Below, piece after piece: positions 24,442 through 33,820 of a stretch of 64,000 nt of DNA. The notes beneath the pieces are model-generated. The model was not told the DNA's origin and made no database searches. It was given only the letters and a program-made list of their open reading frames with translations. The stretch is from Citrobacter tructae (GTDB lineage: Bacteria > Pseudomonadota > Gammaproteobacteria > Enterobacterales > Enterobacteriaceae): positions 930,001 through 994,000 of the forward strand of contig NZ_CP038469.1 in NCBI RefSeq assembly GCF_004684345.1. Direction: 5' to 3'. Position numbers and translations under genes: made by a program. The first letter of the stretch is position 1, and each line of letters begins with the position of its first letter.

Positions 24442-25098
24442 TTATTGCAACCCTTCCTCGTTCTCTTTCTTCGCCTCTTCGCGTTCAACTTCGCGATACC
24501 AGCGCGGGTGGTGCTTCTTCGCCCAGCGGCGGCTGACCTTCCCTTCGACCATGCCTTTAATCGAGCCTTTCACCCAAAATGCCATGTACATATGGATGAG
24601 GATAGCGTGCATCAAAATAATGCCCGCCGCAGCGTGGATCAGCAGGCTGTAACGTACCACCTGCATCGGGAAGAACTGCGCAAAGTACGGACGCCAGATA
24701 ATCACCCCGGTCACCAGCAGCACAAAAATCATGCTCATGATCGACCAGAACATCATTTTCTGCCCGGCATTGTACTTACCGACATCCGCCACTTTGTGTT
24801 CATTGCCCTTCAGCACTTCCACAATGTTTTTCAGCCACGGAATGTCTTTCTTATCCGGGATGTTGTGGTGCACAAAGCGCGCAAACATGAACATCAGCGC
24901 GACGAAAATCAGCAGACCGAAGAACGGGTGCAAAATGCGTCCCATCTGCGGTGTGCCAAAGGTTTGCGTCAGCCATTGCAGCGTTGGGAAGAAAAACGAA
25001 ATCCCCGACAACGACACCAGAAAGAAGCAGATCACCACCGTCCAGTGACAGGCGCGGTCAATAAACTTTGTGCGCACAATCATTTTCGACTTACTCAT
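24442..25098 (-). CDS. fdnI: Formate dehydrogenase-N cytochrome b556 subunit FdnI
   Basis: This 218-residue membrane subunit has four transmembrane helices and matches E. coli FdnI from MSKSKMIVRTKFIDRACHWT onward. Conserved histidines in RACHWTVV, HAAAGIILMHAILIHMY and ARFVHHNIP bind the two hemes b and the quinone site. It passes electrons from FdnH to menaquinone. The start at 25098 overlaps the fdnH stop by 8 bases, and longer starts add unrelated residues. It is the last gene of fdnGHI. Confidence 0.95.
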   Translation of the reverse strand: MSKSKMIVRTKFIDRACHWTVVICFFLVSLSGISFFFPTLQWLTQTFGTPQMGRILHPFFGLLIFVALMFMFARFVHHNIPDKKDIPWLKNIVEVLKGNEHKVADVGKYNAGQKMMFWSIMSMIFVLLVTGVIIWRPYFAQFFPMQVVRYSLLIHAAAGIILMHAILIHMYMAFWVKGSIKGMVEGKVSRRWAKKHHPRWYREVEREEAKKENEEGLQ

Positions 25099-25975
25099 GA
25101 TGATCCTCCTCGTCGTCGTCCACTTCCTTATTCGGGCCAATACCAATGTAGTGATAAATCAGCCCGGCGAAGGTGGCGATAAATCCAGCTGCGGCCAGCG
25201 GTTTCAGCGCCCCTTTCCACAGATTGATAGACGTATCTATCTGCGGATCTTTTGGCAAACCGTGGTACAACTCCGGCTGGTTGGCGTGATGCAGGACGTA
25301 CATAACGTGCGTACCGCCCACACCCTGCGGGTTGTAGACACCGGCATGTTCGAAGCCGCGTGATTTCAGCTTCTCCACGCGTTGCTCGGCCATTTCCAGC
25401 ATCTCTTGCTTAGTACCGAAGTGTATCGCCCCAGTCGGACAGGTTTTCACGCAGGCAGGTTCCTGCCCGACGCTCACGCGATCCACACACAGCGTACATT
25501 TATACACGCGGTTATCCTCTTTATTGAGGCGCGGAATATTAAATGGACACCCGGCAATACAGTACCCGCAGCCGATACAATGCTCTGACTGGAAATCGAC
25601 AATCCCGTTGGCGTACTGAATGATTGCCCCGGCAGACGGGCATGCCTTCAGGCAGCCCGGATCTTCACAGTGCATACATCCGTCTTTACGAATCAGCCAT
25701 TCCAGCTTGCCGTTCTGTTCGGTTTCGGTAAACCGCATCACCGTCCAGGACTTGGCACTGAGATCGGCGGGGTTGTCATACACCCCGACGCAATGGCCCA
25801 CTTCATCACGGATATCGTTCCATTCTGAGCACGCCACCTGACAAGCTTTACAGCCGATACAGGTGGAAACGTCGATCAGCTTCGCGACTTCTGCTTTGTA
25901 ATCACGTGCCTGAGGTGGCGGCGTGATGGAGTTGGTAGCGGACCTTTTGATGATGTCCTGCGTTTCCATAGACAT
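25091..25975 (-). CDS. fdnH: Formate dehydrogenase-N iron-sulfur subunit FdnH
   Basis: This 294-residue subunit has four 4Fe-4S clusters. Cysteine groups include CIGCKACQVACSEWN, CMHCEDPGCLKACPS, CIGCGYCIAGCPFN and CTLCVDR with CVKTCPTGAIHFG. A single transmembrane helix near residues 255-275 (LAAAGFIATFAGLIYHYIGI) anchors it on the periplasmic face. An acidic tail EVDDDEEDHHE ends the protein. It carries electrons from FdnG to FdnI. Initiation may be at the first or third codon (both Met). Confidence 0.95.
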   Translation of the reverse strand: MSMETQDIIKRSATNSITPPPQARDYKAEVAKLIDVSTCIGCKACQVACSEWNDIRDEVGHCVGVYDNPADLSAKSWTVMRFTETEQNGKLEWLIRKDGCMHCEDPGCLKACPSAGAIIQYANGIVDFQSEHCIGCGYCIAGCPFNIPRLNKEDNRVYKCTLCVDRVSVGQEPACVKTCPTGAIHFGTKQEMLEMAEQRVEKLKSRGFEHAGVYNPQGVGGTHVMYVLHHANQPELYHGLPKDPQIDTSINLWKGALKPLAAAGFIATFAGLIYHYIGIGPNKEVDDDEEDHHE

Positions 25976-25987
25976 ATGTTCGCCCCC

Positions 25988-28900
25988 TTACGCCTTCTCG
26001 ATGTTAACTAAAAACGCTTTGTATTCCGGCGTTTGCGAGTTTGCATCACCGACATTTGGCGTCAGGGTGTTGGCGATAAAGCCTTTACGCGCGACTCCTT
26101 CAAAGCCCCAGTGAATCGGGATCCCCACCGTTTCAACCTGCTGACCATTAACATGCAAGGTGCGCAGGCGACGCGTAACCACCGCAACCGCACGGATGAA
26201 TCCACGTTTGCTACTCACTTTCACGTGGTCACCGTTGGCAATCCCTTTCGCCGCCGCCAGCGTTTCGCTGATCTCCACAAACTGCTCTGGCTGGGCAATC
26301 GCATTCAACAACGCGTGCTTGGTCCAGGTGTGGAAATGTTCGGTCAGACGATAGGTTGTCCCAACGTATGGGAAGTCTTTCTTATTCCCCATACGTAACG
26401 CATCCGCTTCGTACAAACGCGCTGCCGGGTTGGAGATGACGTTCGGGTGCAGCGGGTTTGTCCCCAGCGGCGTTTCCATCGGCTCGTAGTGTTCCGGGAA
26501 CGGCCCTTCCGCCATCTTATCAATGGCAAACAGACGACCCAGTCCTTCCGGTTGCATGATAAACGGGTTGGTCGCGCTGCCTGGCGCCGCGTTGTTGAAG
26601 TCAGGGATATCGTTACCCGTCCACTTCGTCCCGTTCCACTTGATCAGCATACGTTTCGGATCCCACGGTTTACCCTGCGGATCCGCCGAGGCGCGGTTAT
26701 ACAGCACGCGACGGTTCAGTGGCCATGCCCATGCCCAACCCAGTGTATTCCCCAGCCCTGACGGGTCAGAGTTATCGCGGTTAGCCATCTGGTTGCCCTG
26801 TTCGGTCCAGCTACCGGTGTAAATCCAGCAGGAGGATGCCGTGGTGCCGTCATCACGCAGCAGCGCAAAGCTATTCAGCAACTGGCCTTTCTTCGCAACC
26901 AGCACGCCGTTGGCATCATAGAGATCTTCCAGCGCATAGCCGTTGTTCTCTTTTGCTACTTCCTCTGAATGCGGTTCGTCCGGCTGCTTGTAGCTCCAGC
27001 TCATTTTCAGTACCGGCTCTACGCCTTTACCGCCTTCAGTGCGGTACATATTGCGCAGACGATGGTAAATACCGGCCAGAATTTCGCCGTCATTGCGGGC
27101 TTCACCTGGTGCATCCTGACCTTTCCAGTGCCACTGCAACCAACGTCCGGAGTTGGCAATCGAGCCGTCTTCTTCCGCAAAGCAGGTTGATGGCAGACGG
27201 AACACTTCGGTCTGGATAGTCGACGGATCGACATCGTTCGATTCGCCGTGGTTTTGCCAGAACGTTGAGGTTTCTGTCACTAGCGGATCGATAACCACCA
27301 GATACTTCAGCTTGCTCAGCGACTGCACCACTTTGTTTTTGTCCGGGAAGGACGCAACCGGGTTAAAGCCCTGACAGATGTAGCCGGTAACTTTTCCGCT
27401 ATCCATCATGTTGAAGTATTTAATGACGTCGTAGGACTGATCCCACTTAGGCAGCCAGTTGAAACCCCAATCGTTCTCTTTCTGCGCCGCATCGCCGTAG
27501 AAAGATTTCATCAGGCTAACGAAGAACTTAGGATAGTTACCCCAGTAGTTCACCTGATCGGCAAGCGTTGCTTTTGGCGTGTTAGCAGCCAGGTAAGTTT
27601 GCAGATCGGTCTGTTTCTCAGACGGTAGCGTCAGATAGCCTGGCAGGCTGGTAGACAGCAGACCTAAGTCGGTTAACCCCTGAATGTTGGAGTGACCGCG
27701 TAAGGCGTTTATACCGCCACCCGCCATCCCCATGTTGCCGAGCAGCAACTGGATCATCGCCATAGTGCGGATGTTCTGCGCCCCAACGGTATGCTGCGTC
27801 CAGCCCAGCGCGTACAGGAAAGTCGTCGTACGATCGGCCGCGCTGGTGGAGGCCAGCACTTCACACACTTTCAGGAAGTCGGCTTTTGGCGTACCGCAGA
27901 TGTTTTCCACCACGTCCGGCGTATAGCGGGAAACGTGCTGTTTCAGCAAGTTCCAGACACAGCGCGGATGGGACAGCGTTTCATCGCGTTTGGCATAGCC
28001 GTTATCATCGAACTGGTAGTTCCAGGACGATTTATCGTATTGACGTTTTTGTGCATCGTAGCCGCTGAACAGGCCATCTTCGAAAGTAAAATCATCCCGC
28101 ACCAACAGGCTGGCGTTGGTGTAGTGTTTAACGTATTCAGCGTTGATTTTGTTGTTTTCGATCAGATACAGCAATACGCCGGACAGGAACGTAATGTCCG
28201 TGCCGGAACGAATCGGCGCGTAGATATCAGCAACCGAAGCTGTACGAGTAAATCGAGGGTCGACAACAATCAGCGTGGCATCATTGTTGTTTTTGGCTTC
28301 CATCGCCCAGCGGAATCCCACCGGATGTGCTTCAGCGGCGTTACCGCCCATCACCATCACGACGTTAGCGTTTTTGATATCAACCCAGTGGTTGGTCATC
28401 GCACCGCGACCAAATGTTGGAGCAAGACTTGCTACCGTTGGTCCGTGTCAGACGCGCGCCTGGTTGTCTACCGCCAGCATGCCGAGTGAGCGCACAAACT
28501 TTTGCGTCAGCATGCCGGTTTCATTACTTGCCGCAGATGCGCACAGCATCCCGGTTGAAAGCCAGCGGTTTACCGTTACACCCTGTTCATTCTTCTCAAT
28601 GAAGTTGGCGTCGCGGTCGGTTTTCATTAATTTTGCAATGCGGGTGAATGCTTCATCCCAACTAATGCGCTGCCACTTATCAGAACCCGGTGCACGATAT
28701 TCAGGGTAACGCAGACGGTTTTCACTGTGTACGTAATCCAACAATCCTGCGCCTTTCGGGCATAACGCCCCGCGGCTTACCGGATGATCCGGATCCCCTT
28801 CGATATGATAAATCGACTCTTTGGCATTTTTTGCTCCATCTCCCAGGCTATACATTAATAGCCCGCAACCTACGGAACAGTATGTGCAGGTGTTTCGGAT

Positions 28901-29035
28901 CTCTTTCGCGCGTATCAGTTTATAGTTTCGCGCCTGAGCCAGTGCCATCTTGGGTGCAAAACCCAGTGCAGCGACTGTTGTTCCTGCCATACCGCCCGCG
29001 CAGATTTTAAAAAATTGTCTGCGGCTGACGTCCAT
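25988..29035 (-). CDS. fdnG: Formate dehydrogenase-N catalytic subunit FdnG (selenoprotein)
   Basis: This 1015-residue periplasmic molybdopterin enzyme oxidises formate. Translation reads through TGA at 28450-28448 as selenocysteine 196 (context NQARV-Sec-HGPTV), so the gene would look split in naive ORF calls. The N-terminus has a twin-arginine signal, SRRQFFKICAGGMAG, cleaved near ALA. The first 4Fe-4S cluster lies in CTYCSVGCGLLMYS with CPKGAGLLDY. A hairpin just 3' of the TGA serves as SECIS. The length and Sec position equal those of the E. coli protein. It leads the fdnGHI operon. Confidence 0.96.
28405..28450 (-). promoter_or_regulatory. SECIS element and UGA(Sec) codon in fdnG
   Basis: On the minus strand the UGA at 28450-28448 is followed 14 bases later by AGCAAGUCUUGCU (28433-28421), a short stem with a GUC loop resembling the SelB-binding SECIS loops of bacterial formate dehydrogenases. 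Its distance from the UGA is in the range required by SelB. The frame continues without interruption on both sides. Confidence 0.85.
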
Positions 29036-29099
29036 TGCATCCCTCTTTTATCAGAGTTATAACTTCGCGATGAAACTAACAGCTATATCTATAAAAATT

Positions 29100-29113
29100 T
29101 TGCGTCAAATCAA
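29100..29113 (-). promoter_or_regulatory. Candidate FNR box upstream of fdnG
   Basis: On the minus strand TTGATTTGACGCAA (29113-29100) fits TTGAT-N4-ATCAA with an exact left half and an imperfect right half. A TATAGAT -10-like sequence follows downstream toward fdnG. The E. coli fdnG promoter is known to need FNR and NarL. NarL heptamers were not resolved here. Confidence 0.5.
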
Positions 29114-29267
29114 TAACGAAACGGTTCCGCTACTAAATAGTGCAATTTGCTTAACTCGTATACTCATAAGGAGTTAACCCGAAAGGGAATAAACTGGCGC
29201 GTCGCGGCGTAAAAATGCTATACCTTTCAGCTTGATTTTTTGCCAGTGCCGTGGACAGACAGAAAAA

Positions 29268-30149
29268 ATGACGAAACAAAAAGCAACCTTAATTGGGCTC
29301 ATGGCCATCGTGCTCTGGAGCACCATGGTCGGGCTGATTCGTGGCGTAAGCGAAGGGCTGGGGCCGGCAGGCGGTGCCGCCATGATATTCTCATTAAGCG
29401 GCCTACTGCTGATATTCACCGTTGGCTTCCCTAATATCCGTAAGTTCCCTGTTCGCTATTTAATCGCCGGTAGCGTACTTTTCGTTAGCTATGAAATATG
29501 TTTAGCTTTGGCCCTGGGCTATGCCGCTACCCGGCATCAGGCAATTGAGGTCGGCATGGTCAATTATCTCTGGCCCAGCCTGACAATATTGTTTGCGATA
29601 TTATTTAATGGTCAAAAGACAACCTGGCTGATCATCCCAGGATTAATCGTCGCATTAACGGGAGTTTGTTGGGTATTAGGCGGTGAGAATGGACTTAACC
29701 CTGATGAAATTATAAGCAACGTTGCCAGTAGTCCACTCAGTTATTTTCTCGCTTTTCTCGGGGCATTTATCTGGGCCACCTATTGCACGGTGACCAATAA
29801 ATACGCAAAAGGTTTTAACGGTATCACCGTGTTCGTTTTACTGACGGCTACGAGTTTGTGGATTTACTATTTCATGACACCTCAACCTGAAATGGTGTTC
29901 AGCACGCCAGTGACCATTAAACTGTTTACAGCAGCGCTTACTTTAGGATTTGCCTATGCGGCGTGGAATATCGGCATCCTGCACGGGAATGTCACGGTTA
30001 TGGCCGTTGGTTCATATTTCACCCCGGTTCTATCTTCCGCGCTCGCCGCCGTGCTGCTGAGCGCCCCGCTGTCGTTTTCATTCTGGCAAGGTGCACTGAT
30101 GGTCTGCGCCGGCTCTTTGCTGTGTTGGCTGGCAACACGTAATGCTTAA
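29268..30149 (+). CDS. yddG: Aromatic amino-acid exporter YddG
   Basis: This 293-residue protein of the drug/metabolite transporter superfamily has ten transmembrane helices in two EamA repeats. Recognisable segments are MTKQKATLIGLMAIVLWSTM, the loop TRHQAIEVGMVNYLWPSLTI, and WNIGILHGNVTVMAVGSYFT in the second repeat. It exports phenylalanine, tyrosine and tryptophan, and in Salmonella also contributes with OmpD to methyl viologen efflux. The start at 29268 gives the E. coli length. It is divergent from fdnG and followed by the porin gene. Confidence 0.95.
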   Translation: MTKQKATLIGLMAIVLWSTMVGLIRGVSEGLGPAGGAAMIFSLSGLLLIFTVGFPNIRKFPVRYLIAGSVLFVSYEICLALALGYAATRHQAIEVGMVNYLWPSLTILFAILFNGQKTTWLIIPGLIVALTGVCWVLGGENGLNPDEIISNVASSPLSYFLAFLGAFIWATYCTVTNKYAKGFNGITVFVLLTATSLWIYYFMTPQPEMVFSTPVTIKLFTAALTLGFAYAAWNIGILHGNVTVMAVGSYFTPVLSSALAAVLLSAPLSFSFWQGALMVCAGSLLCWLATRNA

Positions 30150-30608
30150 AAAACAAGCCGGGTTTAGCGTAAAATCTAAAACCGGCTACACTTCAATCAA
30201 ATTAATGAATAATTATTGTTCATTTCACTTGTGCTTTATGTTTTATTTTGTTTAATTAAATGTTAAACATATGATAATTAATTAACCCATGAAAGTATTG
30301 CATGGTTATTTATAAACCTCATGATGCATATATTATACAAGCGTAACTAACGCTAATTAAACCATAGACACCGCAATAGTACCCCACGTAAATATACCCA
30401 TCCCGACAAGTCACATAATACGATTAATATAAACAGTTGTATTATGTAGATCTGGATCACACAAATCATAATATCTTGTAATATTATGAAACTTATTATT
30501 GAACTCATACCACAAGGTCATTTAAAAATAGTTCGCCATTGACGAACCCCTTCGTTTAGCAATGGTTTAGGAATCACACCAAGAAGAAAATTATAAGGAT
30601 TATTTAGA
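30150..30608. promoter_or_regulatory. AT-rich control region of the ompD-type porin
   Basis: This 459-base gap has no credible ORF and is strongly AT rich. It contains two perfect inverted repeats: ACATAATAC (30413-30421) with GTATTATGT (30439-30447), and TCATAATAT (30466-30474) with ATATTATGA (30481-30489). Between them lies TCTGGATCACACAA, which holds a TCACA half-site of the CRP type. AAGGATTATTTAGA precedes the ATG. The palindromes share the ATAATA core, so one regulator may bind both. Which regulator is unknown. Confidence 0.55.
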
Positions 30609-31691
30609 ATGAAACTTAAATTAGTTGCAGTGGCAGTGACTTCCCTGTTGGCAGCAGGTGCGGTAAACGCAGCTGAGATTTATAACAAAGACGCAAACAA
30701 ACTGGATCTGTACGGTAAAGTTCACGCTCAGCATTACTTCTCTGACGACAACGGCAGTGACGGTGACAAAACTTACGCGCGTCTGGGCTTCAAAGGCGAA
30801 ACTCAGATCAACGACCAGCTGGTTGGTTTTGGCCAGTGGGAATATGAATTCAAAGGTAACCGTGCAGAATCCACCGGCGGTTCTAACAGCGACAAAACTC
30901 GTCTGGCATTCGCTGGTCTGAAATTCGCTGAATACGGTTCTTTCGACTATGGCCGTAACTACGGCGTAGCATACGACATCGGCGCATGGACCGACGTTCT
31001 GCCTGAGTTCGGTGGCGACACCTGGACCCAGACTGACGTATTCATGACCAGCCGTACTACCGGCGTTGCAACCTACCGTAACACCGACTTCTTCGGTCTG
31101 GTTGAAGGCCTGAACTTTGCCGCTCAGTACCAGGGCAAAAACGACCGTAGCAACGTTAAAGAAGCTAACGGCGACGGTTTTGGTCTGTCTACCACTTATG
31201 AATACGAAGGCTTTGGCGTAGGTGCTACCTATGCGAAATCTGACCGTACCGATGCGCAGAACAACCGCAACAGCGTATTCAAAGCTAACGGTGAAAATGC
31301 TGAAGTATGGGCTGCTGGCCTGAAATATGATGCGAACAACATCTACCTGGCAACCACCTACTCCGAAACCCGCAACATGACCACTTATGGTTCTAACGTT
31401 AACGGTATCGCTGAGAAAGCACAGAACTTTGAAGCTGTTGCACAGTACCAGTTCGACTTTGGTCTGCGTCCGTCCGTGGCTTACCTGAAATCCAAAGGTA
31501 AAGACATCGCAGTATTCGGCGACCAGGATCTGGTTGAATACGTAGACCTGGGTGCGACCTACTACTTCAACAAAAACATGTCTACCTTCGTTGATTACAA
31601 AATCAACCTGCTGGATGACAACAACTTCACGCGTATTGCTGGTGTAAGCACTGACAACATCGTGGCTGTTGGCCTGAACTACCAGTTCTAA
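30609..31691 (+). CDS. ompD: Outer-membrane general porin, OmpD/NmpC type
   Basis: This 360-residue trimeric porin has a 21-residue signal peptide (VTSLLAAGAVNAA) and a 16-strand barrel ending in the assembly signal GLNYQF. The constriction loop L3 carries the enterobacterial porin motif LPEFGGDTWTQTD. The start of the mature protein and most strands match Salmonella OmpD, and yddG is adjacent in both. It differs in loops such as NNRNSVFKANGENAE. It admits small hydrophilic solutes. In Salmonella the mRNA is silenced by several sRNAs. E. coli K-12 has only a porin remnant (yddL) here. Confidence 0.9.
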   Translation: MKLKLVAVAVTSLLAAGAVNAAEIYNKDANKLDLYGKVHAQHYFSDDNGSDGDKTYARLGFKGETQINDQLVGFGQWEYEFKGNRAESTGGSNSDKTRLAFAGLKFAEYGSFDYGRNYGVAYDIGAWTDVLPEFGGDTWTQTDVFMTSRTTGVATYRNTDFFGLVEGLNFAAQYQGKNDRSNVKEANGDGFGLSTTYEYEGFGVGATYAKSDRTDAQNNRNSVFKANGENAEVWAAGLKYDANNIYLATTYSETRNMTTYGSNVNGIAEKAQNFEAVAQYQFDFGLRPSVAYLKSKGKDIAVFGDQDLVEYVDLGATYYFNKNMSTFVDYKINLLDDNNFTRIAGVSTDNIVAVGLNYQF

Positions 31692-31711
31692 TTTTGTTGT
31701 AAGTTGAATAC

Positions 31712-31742
31712 AAAGCCAGTCCCCCCCGGGCTGGCTTTTTCT
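31712..31742 (+). terminator. Rho-independent terminator after ompD
   Basis: AAAGCCAG at 31712-31719 pairs with CTGGCTTT at 31731-31738 and ends in a T run, 20 bases after the stop codon. The loop contains a run of seven C. Confidence 0.85.
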
Positions 31743-31774
31743 CTTGAAGTAGACTCGGTCATAAGGAGTATGCC

Positions 31775-32215
31775 GTGCAGACGTTCACAGGTCGTTGTCT
31801 TTGCGGACAAAGTCATTTTACCGTTAACGTCGACATGCTTGATGTCTATGCTTGCCACTGCACGCTGTGCCAGAAGTGGTCTGGTGGCATCGCCATGTAT
31901 CTGGAAGCCAGCGGTCATCCGCTGATGTCGCCAGAATCTACGGAACCTTCGCACTTTCCTTCGTCAACTCGTGGCGAACGTTTCTTCTGTTCCGGTTGCG
32001 GATGCCCACTGTGGTTTACACTGACAGACAACGAACGCTACTTTGTTCCGTGGACATTACTGGAGCTTAATGAAGTAGACCGCCGCCGCCTGATTTTAGC
32101 GGCAGAGATCTACACCGAAACACAGCCTGCGTTCTGGAGACTGACGGGGCAATACGCTCGACTGAGCGGAAAAGAAGTCGAAGAGATGGATTACCCCTGT
32201 CATTTAGCCCACTAG
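31775..32215 (+). CDS. GFA-family zinc protein (glutathione-dependent formaldehyde-activating-like)
   Basis: This 146-residue protein has the cysteine pattern of the Gfa/CENP-V fold: GRCLCGQSHF, CHCTLCQKWSGG and CSGCGCPLWF, which bind two zinc ions. The start is GTG at 31775, behind AAGGAG at 31763-31768. An ATG at 31770 is in another frame. Family members are small cytoplasmic proteins, some of which speed the addition of formaldehyde to glutathione. The actual role here is unknown. It is convergent with smvA and not in an evident operon. Confidence 0.85.
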   Translation: MQTFTGRCLCGQSHFTVNVDMLDVYACHCTLCQKWSGGIAMYLEASGHPLMSPESTEPSHFPSSTRGERFFCSGCGCPLWFTLTDNERYFVPWTLLELNEVDRRRLILAAEIYTETQPAFWRLTGQYARLSGKEVEEMDYPCHLAH

Positions 32216-33703
32216 TTATGAACGTTTCACCTTTGCCAGACTGAACCACATTCCTACCGCCAAAATGATAAGCATGCTGCCCGCGCTGCTCAATGCTACG
32301 CTATGCGACCAGGTAAAGGCTTCTCTGGCGGCATTCAGCAACGCCTCACTGAGTGAGGGCGGGAGTGAGTGCGCTAATTGCGCCGCCTCGCCCATTGACG
32401 ATGAGGCGCGCTCAAGCTCCTGCGGGTTAAGTCCTGCAGGCAGCAGAATCGACGCGGAAAAACTCCGGCTCAGCAGTAAACCAAAAATCGCGATCCCAAG
32501 CCCCGCACCCAGTTCATAGGCCATGGTTTCGATGGCCCCGGCAGCGGCGGCTTTTTCTGCTGGCGCAGCCGCCATGATGGCAGCCGTTGAGGCTAGCAGC
32601 GCGCTGGCGGCGCTGAACCCCAACAGGGCCATTAATATCCAGGCTTGTATCTGCTGGGTGCTAAAATCAGTCATCGCCAGCCCGTAGAAGCTGACGGCGC
32701 TAAGCGCCATGCCCGCCGTCGCCACGCAGCGTAATCCCAGACGTGACACCAACATCCCGGCAATCGGTCCGCTGAACCCGCTCGCCAGCATCACTGGTAG
32801 CATAAACAGACCCGCCTGATACGGCGTTAGCCCGTGCACAAACTGCAGCTCCTGGGCCATCAACAGTTCAAAACCAACCAGGGTTATCATTGCCGTCATC
32901 GCCATGACAACACCGCTTAAGATAATGCGATGGGTAAACAATCGCATATCGATCATCGGGCGCGATGCGGCAAGCTGGATGCGCACGAACTGCCCCAGTA
33001 AAAATGCGCCAACCAACAGCGTCAGTACAATCACGCCGGTTGCAATATGTCCTTTCAGCGCCGTTTTCGCGCTATACACAAGCAACAGAATGGCGACAAT
33101 CAGCATAATAGCGTGACCAAAATTTAATGACTGATCGCGACGACCGGCCTGGCGCGGAACGTAGCGTGCAGTCAATACCATCACCACGAATACAATTGGC
33201 ACATTAATTAAAAACACGGAACCCCAGTAAAAGTGTTCCAGCAGCATACCGCCAACCAACGGACCAAATGCCGCCCCGCCAGAACCCACCGCAGCCCAGA
33301 CGCCAAGCGCCATATTACGGTGGCGTTGCTCAGCAAAGGTCGCGCGAATACCGGCAAGTGTAGCCGGGACGATCATTGCCGCACCAATTGCTAGCACAGC
33401 GCGGGTGGCGATCAGCCATCCGGCGGTGTGGGCAAAGGCGGCGGCCAGCGATGCCAGACCAAACAGGCCCCCACCCAACAGCAGCAGACGTTTAAAACCA
33501 ATGCGATCGCCAAGTGCCCCCATCGGCAGCACCATCCCTGCCATCACCAGGGAATAAATATCAATGATCCACAGCAGCTCGTTGCCACTGGCGCCCAGCG
33601 TCATACTCAGTGTAGGCGCGGCAACGTGCAGCACCGTTGCATCAATCGCAACAGGGATGTAGACCAGCACAATAATCACTAACGTTAACCACTGACGAAA
33701 CAT
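32216..33703 (-). CDS. smvA: MFS multidrug efflux pump SmvA
   Basis: This 495-residue DHA2-family transporter has about 14 transmembrane helices. Motif A reads GALGDRIGFKRLLLL and motif C-like glycines lie in AVGSGGAAFGPLVGG. From MFRQWLTLVIIVLVYIPVAI onward it closely matches Salmonella SmvA, which exports methyl viologen, acriflavine and quaternary ammonium compounds. The start at 33703 fits the family, and a longer frame to 33778 would run through the operator region. It is divergent from the TetR-type gene. Confidence 0.93.
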   Translation of the reverse strand: MFRQWLTLVIIVLVYIPVAIDATVLHVAAPTLSMTLGASGNELLWIIDIYSLVMAGMVLPMGALGDRIGFKRLLLLGGGLFGLASLAAAFAHTAGWLIATRAVLAIGAAMIVPATLAGIRATFAEQRHRNMALGVWAAVGSGGAAFGPLVGGMLLEHFYWGSVFLINVPIVFVVMVLTARYVPRQAGRRDQSLNFGHAIMLIVAILLLVYSAKTALKGHIATGVIVLTLLVGAFLLGQFVRIQLAASRPMIDMRLFTHRIILSGVVMAMTAMITLVGFELLMAQELQFVHGLTPYQAGLFMLPVMLASGFSGPIAGMLVSRLGLRCVATAGMALSAVSFYGLAMTDFSTQQIQAWILMALLGFSAASALLASTAAIMAAAPAEKAAAAGAIETMAYELGAGLGIAIFGLLLSRSFSASILLPAGLNPQELERASSSMGEAAQLAHSLPPSLSEALLNAAREAFTWSHSVALSSAGSMLIILAVGMWFSLAKVKRS

Positions 33704-33726
33704 AAAACTCCCGATAATACTGAAAC

Positions 33727-33780
33727 TGGACACGCGTCCAACTTTAGCGATCCTACGGAAAATTGAACGTATGTCCAACT
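33727..33780. promoter_or_regulatory. Two operator-like repeats between smvA and smvR
   Basis: TGGAC-ACGC-GTCCA at 33727-33740 is a perfect palindrome. TTGAAC-GTAT-GTCCAA at 33763-33778 is a near copy 36 bases on. Both continue as GTCCAACTTT. Two copies of the same dyad in a divergent TetR-regulated promoter are the expected binding sites of SmvR. Confidence 0.7.
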
Positions 33781-33820
33781 TTTTGTTAGACTGCTTTCAA
33801 CACGGGTAGATGGGGTATAT

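Noticed and set aside
24445..25182. A 245-codon plus-strand ORF opposite fdnI
   Set aside because: It is fully antisense to fdnI, is rich in His/Arg/Gln and has no family signature.
28448..28450. Apparent nonsense mutation splitting fdnG
   Set aside because: The TGA is the conserved selenocysteine codon, with a SECIS hairpin behind it.
27791..28489. A 232-codon plus-strand ORF opposite fdnG
   Set aside because: It mirrors fdnG across the selenocysteine region and has no independent coding evidence.
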